Source: Streptomyces sp. CBMA29 (lineage in GTDB: Bacteria > Actinomycetota > Actinomycetes > Streptomycetales > Streptomycetaceae). From it: DNA of 40,618 nucleotides. The translations under genes were made by a program, and so were the position numbers. Below, piece after piece: positions 7,930 through 15,756 of this stretch (its first letter is position 1; the number at the start of each line of letters is the position of its first letter). The notes under the pieces were generated by a model, which did no database searches, was not told where the DNA came from, and worked only from the letters and a program-made list of their open reading frames with translations. The DNA is taken from contig NZ_MECL01000212.1 in assembly GCF_014596445.1 (NCBI RefSeq), positions 1-40,618 of the forward strand, read 5' to 3'.

Positions 7930-8697
7930 TCACCAGAGGGTGTAGCCGCCGTCGATGACGAGGATCTCGCCGGTGACGAAGGACGAGGCGGGGCTGGCCA
8001 GGTAGAGCGCGGCCGGGGCGATCTCCGACGCCTGCGCGTACCGCTGCATGGGCACTTCGTCGATCCAGTAGTGCTTGTACTCGGGCAGGTCGATGTCCGA
8101 GATCTCGGTCTTCGTGTAACCGGGCGCGATCGCGTTGACCCGTACCGACCTCGGCGCCCACTCGGCGGCCAGGGACTTGGTCAGGTGGTGGACCCCGGCC
8201 TTGGAGACGGCGTAGGGGGCGTGCCACTGCGGGCGGTTGACGATCATGCCGGACATGGAGCCGACGTTGACGATCGAACCGGTGCCGCGCTCGACCATCG
8301 ACTCCCCGACGACCTGGCTGACCTTCCAGACCGCGTCGAGGTTGGTGGCCATCACCCGGTCCCAACTGTCGTCGTCGATGGTCAGGGACTCGCCGTGGAT
8401 GCCGATGCCCGCGTTGTTGATCAGGACGTCGACCGGGCCGAGCTCCGCGGTGACCCGCTCGTTCATGGCGACGATGTCCGCGCGGCTGGTGACGTCGGTC
8501 CTCGTCGAGATCGCGGTGGCGCCGAGCGCGGTGAGTTCGGCGACGGCCTCGGCGTTGCGCGCCTCGTCCCGGCCCGCGATGGCGACGGACGCGCCCGCTT
8601 CCGCCAGCGCGGTGGCGATGGCCTTGCCGATACCGCGATTTCCGCCGGTGACGACGGCGACCTTGCCGTTCAGCCGGAACTGGTCCAGAACGCTCAT
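7930..8697 (-). CDS. Short-chain dehydrogenase, probable polyol or sugar oxidoreductase
   Basis: Classical SDR of 255 residues. The NAD(P) site is TGGNRGIG, then NNAG, catalytic Ser in VGSMSG and the YAVSK pair (YxxxK), and a C-terminal VTGEILVIDGGYTLW. The stretch after the active site, SLAAEWAPRSVRVNAIAPGYTKTE, resembles SDRs that oxidise pentitols, hexitols or tetritols to ketoses (arabinitol, galactitol, threitol dehydrogenases). It is translationally coupled to the kinase upstream: its ATG overlaps that gene's TGA as ATGA, with GGAGC at eight bases. It would supply a ketose to the kinase, or handle a side product, before transketolase. The substrate is not readable from sequence. Confidence 0.9.
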   Translation of the reverse strand: MSVLDQFRLNGKVAVVTGGNRGIGKAIATALAEAGASVAIAGRDEARNAEAVAELTALGATAISTRTDVTSRADIVAMNERVTAELGPVDVLINNAGIGIHGESLTIDDDSWDRVMATNLDAVWKVSQVVGESMVERGTGSIVNVGSMSGMIVNRPQWHAPYAVSKAGVHHLTKSLAAEWAPRSVRVNAIAPGYTKTEISDIDLPEYKHYWIDEVPMQRYAQASEIAPAALYLASPASSFVTGEILVIDGGYTLW

Positions 8698-9404
8698 GCC
8701 GATTGCTCCTCGGTTGACGTCGGCGCTGACTGCGCGTCGGGCACCCGGACGATCCGGTCCGCGCGGGTGCGGGTTGCGTGAATGAGTTCCGCGTTGCGCT
8801 GGTCGGAGCCGTGCGACCGCTCGTACGCCTCCGCCGCCGACCGGCCGTACCGCATGTGCCGGGCGATCAGCCGTTCCATCCGCACGTCCTCGTCGGGGTC
8901 GACGTACCAGCACGCGTCGAGCAGCGGCTGTACGGCTCCCCACCGGGGCCCGTCGACCAGCAGGTAGTTGCCCTCGGTGACGACCAGCGGGATGTCACGG
9001 GGGACGGGCACCGCGCAGGCTATGGACTCCTCGATGGCGCGGTCGAAGAACGAGGCGTAGACGACCTCTTCGTCACGGGCGCGCAGCCGGCGCAGGAGGT
9101 TGACGTAGCCGGCCGCGTCGAAGGTGTCGGCGGCCCCCTTGGAGGCGTGGCGGCCGAGCCGGTGCAGTTCTGCGTTGGCCAGGTGGAAGCCGTCGAGGCT
9201 GACGAGCACCGCCTGGTCACCGAGCGCGTTCACCAGGGCTTCGGCGAGAGTGGACTTCCCGGAGCCGGGCGCGCCCGTGATACCGAGGATCCGGCGCTGC
9301 CCGGAAGTGATCAGCGTCCGGGCCGAGTCGATGAGGGCGTCGTAGTCCGCGCCGTCGGCCCCGGGATTGTGCTGGGGGTCGGCGGCCGGTCCTGGGGGGT
9401 TCAA
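8694..9404 (-). CDS. FrcK-like sugar kinase (uridine kinase/PanK fold)
   Basis: Cytoplasmic P-loop kinase of 236 residues. Walker A is GAPGSGKST at 44-52, followed by SLDGFHLAN (the DGFH/DGYH motif of uridine kinases, pantothenate kinase and phosphoribulokinase), VVTEGNYLL, and a basic lid RLIARHMRYGRS. This family accompanies CUT2 sugar importers; FrcK of the Sinorhizobium fructose system is the named example, and the gene order here is the same. The only in-frame start before the homology begins is TTG at 9404, overlapping the TGA of the ATPase gene as TTGA, with AAAGG upstream. The stop overlaps the next ATG. It probably phosphorylates a ketose; it could instead act on a nucleoside-like substrate. 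Confidence 0.85.
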   Translation of the reverse strand: MNPPGPAADPQHNPGADGADYDALIDSARTLITSGQRRILGITGAPGSGKSTLAEALVNALGDQAVLVSLDGFHLANAELHRLGRHASKGAADTFDAAGYVNLLRRLRARDEEVVYASFFDRAIEESIACAVPVPRDIPLVVTEGNYLLVDGPRWGAVQPLLDACWYVDPDEDVRMERLIARHMRYGRSAAEAYERSHGSDQRNAELIHATRTRADRIVRVPDAQSAPTSTEEQSA

Positions 9405-10276
9405 TTTTCGCCTTTCGAGAGATCCGTCGGTGCCGCGTGCGCGCCCTGCGGGGCGGAGTCCCCGGCGGGTGCTTCCACGCCCACGAGGGTGTCCGGCGCC
9501 TTGGCGCCGGTCATGACGGCGACGGCTTCTTCCATGCTGGTGTCGTTCTTGTCGACCAGGGCGATACGCCGCCCCAGCCGGTGGATGTGGATCCGGTCCG
9601 CGACCTCGAAGACATTCGGCATGTTGTGGCTGATGAGCACCACCGGCAGGCCGTTGTCGCGGACGCGGAGGATCAGGTCGAGGACCTGGTTCGTCTCGCG
9701 CACGCCGAGCGCGGCGGTCGGTTCGTCCATCACCACGACGCGGGTCGCCCACGCGGCGACGCGCGCCACCGCGACGGCCTGCCGCTGCCCGCCGGACAGC
9801 GTCTCGACCTTCTGCCGGATGGACTGGACGCGGATGCCCAGGTCGGCCATCTGCTGGGCCGAGCCGCGGCGCATGGCGCCCTTGTCCAACTGCCGGAAGA
9901 CCGTGCCGAGTACGCCGCGACGGCGCTGCTCCCGGCCGAGGTAGAGATTCTGCGAGATGTCCAGGGCCGGGGCCACGCCCAGCTCCTGGTACACCGTCTC
10001 GATGCCCGCCCTGCGCGCGTCGAGCGGGCTGCGGAACTGCACTTCCTCGCCGTTCAGCCGCAAGGTGCCCGAACCGGGGACGACCGCGCCGGTCAGCGAT
10101 TTGATCAGGGTCGACTTGCCCGCGCCGTTGTCCCCGATGACGGCCAGGATCTCGCCGGGCCGCAGGTCGAAGTCGGTGTTGTCCATGGCGACGACGTGGC
10201 CGTAGTGCTTGGTGAGGCCGCGGCCCTCCAGCACGCTGGGCGCCGACCCGTCCGGCCGGGACTCGGAGTGCGTCAT
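9401..10276 (-). CDS. CUT2-type sugar ABC importer, ATP-binding subunit (FrcA-like)
   Basis: ATPase of a monosaccharide importer, 291 residues with a single nucleotide-binding domain (RbsA-type proteins have two in about 500 residues). Walker A is GDNGAGKST at 48-56, the Q-loop is YQELG, the signature is LSGGQRQ at 160-166, Walker B is VVVMDEPT at 180-187 and the H-loop is ISHN. The last 40 residues are a low-complexity Ala/Pro-rich tail. The ATG overlaps the stop of the permease gene (ATGA). Two copies would serve the permease dimer at the inner face of the membrane. The single-domain form matches FrcA rather than RbsA, XylG or AraG. Confidence 0.95.
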   Translation of the reverse strand: MTHSESRPDGSAPSVLEGRGLTKHYGHVVAMDNTDFDLRPGEILAVIGDNGAGKSTLIKSLTGAVVPGSGTLRLNGEEVQFRSPLDARRAGIETVYQELGVAPALDISQNLYLGREQRRRGVLGTVFRQLDKGAMRRGSAQQMADLGIRVQSIRQKVETLSGGQRQAVAVARVAAWATRVVVMDEPTAALGVRETNQVLDLILRVRDNGLPVVLISHNMPNVFEVADRIHIHRLGRRIALVDKNDTSMEEAVAVMTGAKAPDTLVGVEAPAGDSAPQGAHAAPTDLSKGEN

Positions 10277-11286
10277 CGGGACTGCCTCCTTCGTACGAGT
10301 TGGTCGACGCCGACCGCGACGACCACCAGGACACCGGTGGCGACCTGCTGGTAGAGCGAGTCGATACCGGCCTGGGTGAGGCCGTTCTGAAGGACCGTCA
10401 CGATCAGCGCGCCGATGAACGTTCCGATGACGCCGCCGCGACCGCCGAACAGGCTGGTGCCGCCGATGACGACCGCGGTGATGCTGTCGAGGTTCGCCGT
10501 CGAGTAGCCGCTCGGGTCGGCGGTCGGGGTACGGCCGAGGGCCTGCCAGGCGGCGAAGACGTAGACCACCGCGGCTACCACGTACACCCCGAGGAGCAGG
10601 CGCTTGACCTTGATCCCGGCGAGTTCCGCGGCTTTGTGGCTGTCACCGAGCGCGTAGACCCGGGTGCCCCACGAGGTCTGGTTGAGGGCGTAGGCCAGGA
10701 CGGCGGTGAGGCCGATCCACAGCATGACGCCGTAGGTGATCGTGAACCCGCCGACCGCCACACCGTTGTTGAGTCCGGTCAGCAGGCCGGAGTCGACCGG
10801 GTACGTCTGCGAGGAGGTGTAGAGCCTGGCCGCCGCCGCGATCACCGACATCACGCCGAGGGTGACGATGAACGGTGGCAGTCTCAGCAGCGAGACGAGC
10901 GCGCCGTTGACCGCGCCGACCGCCACGCACACCACCAGGCCGACCAGCAGCGCCAGGGCCGGGTTGTCGTGCACGGCGATCTTGCCGATCACGACGGAAC
11001 CGAGCACCATGATCGCGCCATTGGCCAGGTCGATGCCCGACGTCAGGATGATCAGGGTCTGGCCGAGCGCGAGGGTGCCGACGACGACGGACTGCTGGGC
11101 GATCAGCGACAGGTTGTCGGAGTTGAAGAAGGTGCTGGTCGACAGCGTGAAGACGATCACCGCGACGATCAGGGCGGCGAGCGGTCCCGCGATCTGGTTG
11201 GTCGCGGCGGCGCGGAGCATGCTGCCCCGCGTGATCCCCGACTCCAGAGCTTCCGCGTCGGCGTCATGTGTCGTCGTTCCGGTCAC
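10273..11286 (-). CDS. CUT2-type sugar ABC importer, permease (RbsC/FrcC-like)
   Basis: Integral membrane permease of 337 residues with about ten hydrophobic segments and no signal peptide. It carries the BPD_transp_2 hallmarks GQTLIILTSGIDLANGAIM, LPPFIVTLGVM, ALGDSHKAAELAGI (the cytoplasmic loop that docks the ATPase) and AVVIGGTSLFGGRGG. It forms a dimer that carries monosaccharides or polyols inward. The GTG start at 11286 overlaps the stop of the binding-protein gene (GTGA), so the genes are translationally coupled. It belongs to the ribose/xylose/fructose branch; sequence alone does not fix the substrate. Confidence 0.95.
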   Translation of the reverse strand: MTGTTTHDADAEALESGITRGSMLRAAATNQIAGPLAALIVAVIVFTLSTSTFFNSDNLSLIAQQSVVVGTLALGQTLIILTSGIDLANGAIMVLGSVVIGKIAVHDNPALALLVGLVVCVAVGAVNGALVSLLRLPPFIVTLGVMSVIAAAARLYTSSQTYPVDSGLLTGLNNGVAVGGFTITYGVMLWIGLTAVLAYALNQTSWGTRVYALGDSHKAAELAGIKVKRLLLGVYVVAAVVYVFAAWQALGRTPTADPSGYSTANLDSITAVVIGGTSLFGGRGGVIGTFIGALIVTVLQNGLTQAGIDSLYQQVATGVLVVVAVGVDQLVRRRQSR

Positions 11287-12335
11287 TTCGGGCCCCAGCA
11301 GTGGTCCAGGCCCCAGGCGGAGGTCTCGGACGCGATGCCCTTGACCGGCTTGTCGGTGATCAGGACGGTGCCGGAGTCGGTGAGCCCGGCCTTCGGCTTC
11401 GTGCCGTCCTTGATGTACGCGGCGGCGGCGTCGACGGCCATCTCACCCATCTTGCTGGGGAACTGCATGGCGGTGGCGCCGATGATGCCGCTCTTCACGT
11501 CCTGGACACCGGAGCACGCGCCGTCGACCGAGACCAGCGTCGTCTTGCCCGCGAGCCCCTTGTTCTTGATCGCGGTGTACGCGCCGTGCGCCGTGGGCTC
11601 GTTGATCGTGTAGACGATGTTGATGTCCGGGTGGGCCGACAGCAGGTTCTCCATCGCCGACTGCCCGGTGTCGATGGTGCCCTGGGTGAGCGCGGTGCCC
11701 GCCACGAGCGGCGACTTGACGGTGATGCCGTAGCCGCTGAGGAAGCCGTCGTGCCGTCCGCTGGACGGTCCGTCGGACAGGTCGAAGTCGAGCATCGCGA
11801 TGTGCGGGTCCTGCGGCGCGGTCGCCTTGGCCCACTGACCGATGAGCTTGCCCGCGGCGAAGTTGTCGGTGGCGAAGGTGGCGTCCGCCGTGTTCAGCGG
11901 CGACAGGCTGGAGTTGACGGTCATCACGAGGATGCCCTTGTCCCTGGCCTTCTTCACCACGCTGTTGAGCGCGGTCGCGTTGGCCGGGTCCAGCACGATG
12001 GCCTTGACCTTGTTGGCGATCATGTTCTCGATCGCGGTCACCTGGGTGGCGGAGTCGCCGGGGACCTTGGCCTCGGCCTTCATGACCTTCCAGCCCTTGG
12101 CCTTCGCGGCGGACTCGGTCGCCTTCTCCAGGGTGCCGAAGAACGGGTTGCTCAGGTTCAGTTCGACGATGCCGATCGTGACCTTGCCGTCCGAGCCGCC
12201 GGTGCCGCCGGTACCACCTGTGCCGGTGGAGCCGCTGCTGGAACTACACCCCGCGACGGCGGCGAAAGCACATGTTCCTGCCAGGGCCATGACTCCGAGC
12301 TGTACCGGTCTGCTGGCCCGTCGGGTGATCTTCAT
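11283..12335 (-). CDS. Sugar-binding lipoprotein of the CUT2 importer (FrcB/RbsB-like)
   Basis: Extracellular solute-binding protein of the LacI/RbsB periplasmic fold, 350 residues. The N-terminus has a basic start MKITRRASR, a hydrophobic core and a lipobox ending AVAGC, so the mature lipoprotein begins at Cys30; a Ser/Gly/Thr linker of about 20 residues follows. Ligand-site landmarks are ELNLSNPFFGTLE, LDPANATALNSVVKKARDKG (about residues 115-135), VNSS and TINEPTAHGA. The ATG at 12335 has AGGAGG at good spacing; an in-frame start at 12386 would add 17 residues before the signal peptide and is rejected. It is the first gene of a six-gene operon with a TTGACA-N17-AAATAT promoter, and is probably repressed by the adjacent ROK protein. 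Confidence 0.95.
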   Translation of the reverse strand: MKITRRASRPVQLGVMALAGTCAFAAVAGCSSSSGSTGTGGTGGTGGSDGKVTIGIVELNLSNPFFGTLEKATESAAKAKGWKVMKAEAKVPGDSATQVTAIENMIANKVKAIVLDPANATALNSVVKKARDKGILVMTVNSSLSPLNTADATFATDNFAAGKLIGQWAKATAPQDPHIAMLDFDLSDGPSSGRHDGFLSGYGITVKSPLVAGTALTQGTIDTGQSAMENLLSAHPDINIVYTINEPTAHGAYTAIKNKGLAGKTTLVSVDGACSGVQDVKSGIIGATAMQFPSKMGEMAVDAAAAYIKDGTKPKAGLTDSGTVLITDKPVKGIASETSAWGLDHCWGPK

Positions 12336-12401
12336 GGAGTTCCTCCTGCGGTGCGGGGCCGTTAGCTCGGCCATTCGGCAGAGCACGGGGCGATGACATT
12401 G

Positions 12402-12440
12402 ATATTTCGCAATGTTTCACTGGCTGTCAAGCAGAAATAT
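12402..12440 (-). promoter_or_regulatory. Promoter of the frc-like operon with flanking inverted half-sites
   Basis: On the minus strand, TTGACA (12430-12425) is followed after 17 bases by AAATAT (12407-12402), a good sigma-70-type promoter about 65 bases upstream of the lipoprotein start. The half-site ATATTTC (12402-12408) overlaps the -10 and its inverted copy GAAATAT (12434-12440) lies just upstream of the -35, so a repressor dimer bridging both would cover the promoter. The stretch is strikingly AT-rich for this genome. Confidence 0.6.
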
Positions 12441-12444
12441 TTAT

Positions 12445-12486
12445 CTTTTGTCTTTCCATCGACAAAAGAACGTGCTTCACTAAGCT
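12445..12486 (+). promoter_or_regulatory. ROK gene promoter and inverted-repeat operator
   Basis: Perfect 8-bp inverted repeat CTTTTGTC (12445-12452) and GACAAAAG (12461-12468) with an 8-base spacer. On the plus strand, TCGACA (12459-12464) and TAAGCT (12481-12486), 16 bases apart, form a plausible promoter for the ROK gene, and its -35 overlaps the right arm. This suggests ROK autoregulation. The A/T-rich symmetrical arms fit ROK operators, but binding is inferred. Confidence 0.55.
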
Positions 12487-12514
12487 CTGGCCGACGTCCG
12501 AGACCGGGAGTGAG

Positions 12515-13756
12515 ATGACCGAGACGACAGGGACGACAGGTACGGCGCCAGGCGGCCCGTCACCATGGCGGGCCGACGAGGGGCCGGGCAGAATCCTGGA
12601 ACTCATCACCACGGGCCAGGCCCGCACGCGGTCCGCCCTGACCCAGGTCACGGGCCTGTCCCGGTCCACGGTCGGCCAGCGGCTCGACGCGCTGTTCGCC
12701 GCCGACCTGATCCGCGAAGGCGCGGAGAACGTGCCCTCGCGCGGCCGGCCGTCCAAGACGCTCCAGCTCAACCACGCGGCGATGCTGATGATCGGCGTGG
12801 ACATCGGCGAGGAGCGGACCCGTATCGCGGTCACCGACCTCAACACCAACATCCTGGTCGACCGGGTCGAACGACTCGCCCTGGGCGAGGGCCCCGACGT
12901 CCTGCTCGACAAGATCACCGAGACCGTGCGCGACATGATCGTCCAGGCCGGGCTGGGCGACATACCGGTGGCGGGCATCGGCCTCGGCCTGCCCGCGCCC
13001 GTGGACTACGACGCGGGCAAGGTGCTCGGCTGGTCGATCATGTCCGGCTGGGACGGCTACGACATCCGCGGCCACCTGCGCAGGACCTGGCAGGTCCCGA
13101 TCCTGATCGACAACGACGTCAATCTGCTGACCCTGGCCGAGCACCGGCGGTTCTGGCGCGACGAGCCTCACCTGCTCTACATCAAGGCCGGTACGGGGGT
13201 GGGCAGCGGCATGGTGATCGGCGGCCAGATCAACCGCGGCGCCCAGGGCGCGGCGGGCGACATCGGCCACGCGCACATCGGCGGCTTCGGCGACCCCCAG
13301 TGCCGCTGCGGGAACCTCGGCTGCCTGGAGGCCCTGATCGGCGGCTGGGCCCTCGCCCGCGACCTGCGCAGCCGCCAGCACAGCGACAGCCACGACGCGC
13401 GCTATGTCGTCACGCAGGTCAAGCGCGGCGACACCGAGGCCGTCGCCAGCCTGCGGGCCGCGGGCCGCGTCCTCGGCGAGATGGTCGCCTACGCCACCAG
13501 CCTGCTCAACCCCGACGTCATCGTCCTCGGCGGCATGCTCGGCACCACAGGCGACCACCTGCTGGCGGGCGTGCGCGAGGTGATCTACCAGCGCTCACTT
13601 CCGCTGGCCACCCGTCAGTTGCGCATCGTGCCCACCCGGTACAAGTCCCGCGCCGGGATCGCGGGCGCGGGCTATCTCGTACGCGACCACGTCCTGAATC
13701 CCGCGACCCTCGACATCACCCTGGCCGCCGGAGGCTCCCCGATCGTGGTGACGTGA
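12515..13756 (+). CDS. ROK-family transcriptional regulator of the adjacent sugar operon
   Basis: Repressor of 413 residues. A winged helix-turn-helix lies at about 24-80 (RSALTQVTGLSRSTVGQRLDAL). The sugar-kinase-like ROK domain from about 90 has the ATP-type loop GVDIGEERTRIAVTD, IGLGLPAP, IDNDVNLL (Asn200-Asp201), KAGTGVGSG, GDIGHAHI, and the ROK zinc cluster with Cys263, Cys265 and Cys270 in CRCGNLGC. The usual Glu of the ExGH sugar-binding motif is Asp249. A gene for a free-standing ROK regulator facing a CUT2 operon suggests local repression relieved by the imported sugar or its phosphate. SD is GGGAG four bases before the ATG. It ends 16 bases before the convergent TetR stop. Confidence 0.94.
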   Translation: MTETTGTTGTAPGGPSPWRADEGPGRILELITTGQARTRSALTQVTGLSRSTVGQRLDALFAADLIREGAENVPSRGRPSKTLQLNHAAMLMIGVDIGEERTRIAVTDLNTNILVDRVERLALGEGPDVLLDKITETVRDMIVQAGLGDIPVAGIGLGLPAPVDYDAGKVLGWSIMSGWDGYDIRGHLRRTWQVPILIDNDVNLLTLAEHRRFWRDEPHLLYIKAGTGVGSGMVIGGQINRGAQGAAGDIGHAHIGGFGDPQCRCGNLGCLEALIGGWALARDLRSRQHSDSHDARYVVTQVKRGDTEAVASLRAAGRVLGEMVAYATSLLNPDVIVLGGMLGTTGDHLLAGVREVIYQRSLPLATRQLRIVPTRYKSRAGIAGAGYLVRDHVLNPATLDITLAAGGSPIVVT

Positions 13757-13772
13757 CCTCCGGCCCGCGCGG

Positions 13773-14327
13773 CTACGTGGTCGCCAGGAGCGTGGCGACC
13801 AGGCCGCGCGCCCATTGGCTGGAAGCGGGTCGGGCGCTGAAGATCGCGCGGTAGTACAGCGGGCCGAGCAGCGTGTCGACCGCACGCTCCAGCGGCGGGA
13901 CGTTCCCGCCGCGCGCCTGCTCCCGCTCGATGATCGCGCGGAGCTGGTCGTGCCGGTCGGCCGTGCACGCGCAGCCGCCCTCCGGACCCGAGCCGATGGC
14001 CGCGCGCATCAGGGCCAGCACATCGGGGTCGGCGAGGTCGGTGGCGACGTCGCCCATCCACCGCTCCAGGTCGCCGGCCAGCGAGCCGGAGTCCGGTACG
14101 ACGATGTCACCGCTGAACCTGCTGGTCGCCACGTCGGCCAGGAGTTGCGCCACCGAACCCCAGCGCCGGTAGACGGTGGTGGGGTGCACCCCGGCGCGCG
14201 CGGCGACGGCGGGAATGGTGAGCGCGTCACCCGGTTCTGTGGTGAGCGATTCCTCGACGGCCCGGTGCACGGCGGCCCGTACGCGTGCGGAACGGCCACC
14301 GGGACGGGTCTGGACTGCTTCGGTCAT
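13773..14327 (-). CDS. TetR-family regulator of the divergent MFS exporter
   Basis: One-component repressor, 184 residues. The DNA-binding domain at about 13-60 has IPAVAARAGVHPTTVYRRWGS; the C-terminal domain is the TetR_C_11-like helical type with DVLALMRAAIGSG and PLYYRAIF. GATAAT (minus strand, 14339-14334) ends six bases before the ATG, so the message is probably leaderless. A perfect 9-9-9 inverted repeat in the shared intergenic region would let it control itself and the MFS gene 76 bases away. It probably responds to a drug or metabolite exported by the MFS protein. Confidence 0.92.
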   Translation of the reverse strand: MTEAVQTRPGGRSARVRAAVHRAVEESLTTEPGDALTIPAVAARAGVHPTTVYRRWGSVAQLLADVATSRFSGDIVVPDSGSLAGDLERWMGDVATDLADPDVLALMRAAIGSGPEGGCACTADRHDQLRAIIEREQARGGNVPPLERAVDTLLGPLYYRAIFSARPASSQWARGLVATLLATT

Positions 14328-14350
14328 GCGGAAATTATCGCACCAATCGC

Positions 14351-14377
14351 TGCGTTAGCATGAGCGTCGCTAACGCA
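14351..14377. promoter_or_regulatory. TetR operator between regulator and MFS exporter
   Basis: Perfect inverted repeat TGCGTTAGC (14351-14359) and GCTAACGCA (14369-14377) separated by nine bases. It overlaps a plus-strand TAGCAT -10 candidate (14356-14361) for the MFS gene and covers the -35 side of the leaderless TetR promoter. Confidence 0.75.
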
Positions 14378-14402
14378 ACGATCACTGCAATCGGAGAGTC
14401 GT

Positions 14403-15701
14403 ATGACCGGCGCGCTGACGCCCCAAGAGAAGAGCCCCGCGTCCCCGGGTGTCACGTCCCGGGGCGCCGAGCCCGTGGCGATACCGGGCGCGGGGAACGG
14501 CTCCCGGCGGCGCGGCCTGAGCCGTCCCGCCGCCTTCGCCGCCATCGCCGCGATCTTCATCCTGTTCATGGCGGCGTCGAGCGCGCCGTCCCCGCTCTAC
14601 GTCGTCTACCAGCACGAATGGAACTTCTCCGCGTCCATGCTGACCACCGTCTTCGCGGTGTACGTCGTCGGCATGATCGGCGCGCTGCTGGTGCTCGGGG
14701 CGCTGTCGGACCACATCGGCCGCCGCCCCGTCCTCGTCTCGGCCATCGCGCTCGAAGCCGTCGCGATGCTGCTGTTCATCCTCGCGGGAGACGTCTCCGT
14801 GCTGCTGGTGGCCCGCTTCGTCCAGGGGATCGCCACCGGCGCGGCCATGACGACACTCGGCGCGACCCTGGTCGACCTCAACCCGCCGCACGCACCGCAC
14901 CGCGCCGGAGTCATCAGCGGCGCCGCCCCCACCTTCGGCCTCGGCCTGGGCGCGCTCGGCTGCGGCTTCCTGGTGCAGTACGGCCCGCACCCGACCCGCC
15001 TGGTCTACGTACTCCTGCTCGCCGGTCTGGTGCTCGCGGGCCTGCTGGTCTCCCTGCTGCCCGAGACCTCGCAGCGGCGGCCCGGCGCGGCGCGCTCGCT
15101 GCAACCGCGCCTCGGCGTCGCCCCCCGGCTCCGCGCCGACCTCGTCGGACTCGTGCCGATCCTCGTCGCGAGCTGGGCGCTCGGCGGGCTGTACCTCGCG
15201 CTCGGCCCCTCGGTCGCCGTGGGACTGTTCGGCCTGTCCAGCCACGTCATCGGCGGACTCGTCGTCACCCTGCTGTGCGGACCGGCCTCGATCACCGCCT
15301 TCGCCCTGCGCGGCTGGCCCACCGAACGCACCCTCGCGCTCGGCGCCGCCCTGCTGGTCACCGGCACCGCCGTCGGCCTGGCCGGAGTGCAGGCCGAATC
15401 GGTCACCACGGCCGCCCTCGGCACCGCCGTCGCCGGTGTCGGCTTCGGCGCCGCGGGCCTGGCCAGCTTCGGCACCCTCGCCCGGATCGCCGAACCGGCC
15501 GAGCGCGGCGAACTCTTCGCCGTCGCCTTCGTGATCTCCTACCTCGCCTTCAGCATCCCCGCCGTCGTCGCCGGATTCGCCACCACCGACGTCGGCCTCC
15601 ACCGCACCGCCGTCGTCTACAGCGCGGCCGTCATCGTCTTCGGCGCCCTCGCCCTGATCGCCCAACGCGTCCGTATCAGCCGCACGGCCGCGCACGCGTA
15701 G
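14403..15701 (+). CDS. MFS transporter, probable efflux
   Basis: Inner-membrane transporter of 432 residues with a polar N-terminus of about 38 residues and twelve predicted helices. The MFS motif A appears as GALSDHIGRRPVL after helix 2, and FVQGIATGAAMTTLGATL marks helix 4. The second half is less well marked, with CGPASITAFALRGWP between helices. It looks like the 12-helix antiporter group that exports drugs or small metabolites. The ATG at 14403 has GGAGAG at five bases. It is divergent from a TetR gene sharing one perfect operator, the classic efflux switch. Substrate unknown. Confidence 0.92.
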   Translation: MTGALTPQEKSPASPGVTSRGAEPVAIPGAGNGSRRRGLSRPAAFAAIAAIFILFMAASSAPSPLYVVYQHEWNFSASMLTTVFAVYVVGMIGALLVLGALSDHIGRRPVLVSAIALEAVAMLLFILAGDVSVLLVARFVQGIATGAAMTTLGATLVDLNPPHAPHRAGVISGAAPTFGLGLGALGCGFLVQYGPHPTRLVYVLLLAGLVLAGLLVSLLPETSQRRPGAARSLQPRLGVAPRLRADLVGLVPILVASWALGGLYLALGPSVAVGLFGLSSHVIGGLVVTLLCGPASITAFALRGWPTERTLALGAALLVTGTAVGLAGVQAESVTTAALGTAVAGVGFGAAGLASFGTLARIAEPAERGELFAVAFVISYLAFSIPAVVAGFATTDVGLHRTAVVYSAAVIVFGALALIAQRVRISRTAAHA

Positions 15702-15707
15702 CACCCA

Positions 15708-15735
15708 CGGTCCTCGGCCCCGCTGTCGAGGACCG
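15708..15735. terminator. Hairpin between convergent MFS and GH3 genes
   Basis: CGGTCCTCG pairs perfectly with CGAGGACCG across a 10-base loop. The right arm is part of a 14-bp tandem duplication (15725-15738 and 15739-15752, GTCGAGGACCGCCG), so an alternative second pairing exists. It lies between two convergent stop codons and can act in both directions. Confidence 0.65.
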
Positions 15736-15756
15736 CCGGTCGAGGACCGCCGGGTG

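Noticed and set aside
5820..7958. A 712-codon plus-strand frame over the transketolase gene
   Set aside because: Antisense shadow; the minus strand has a complete transketolase with all cofactor motifs.
5763..13756. Reading the import operon as a ribose (rbs) system
   Set aside because: The ATPase has one domain and not two, the kinase is of the uridine-kinase fold and not a PfkB ribokinase, and no RbsD is present.
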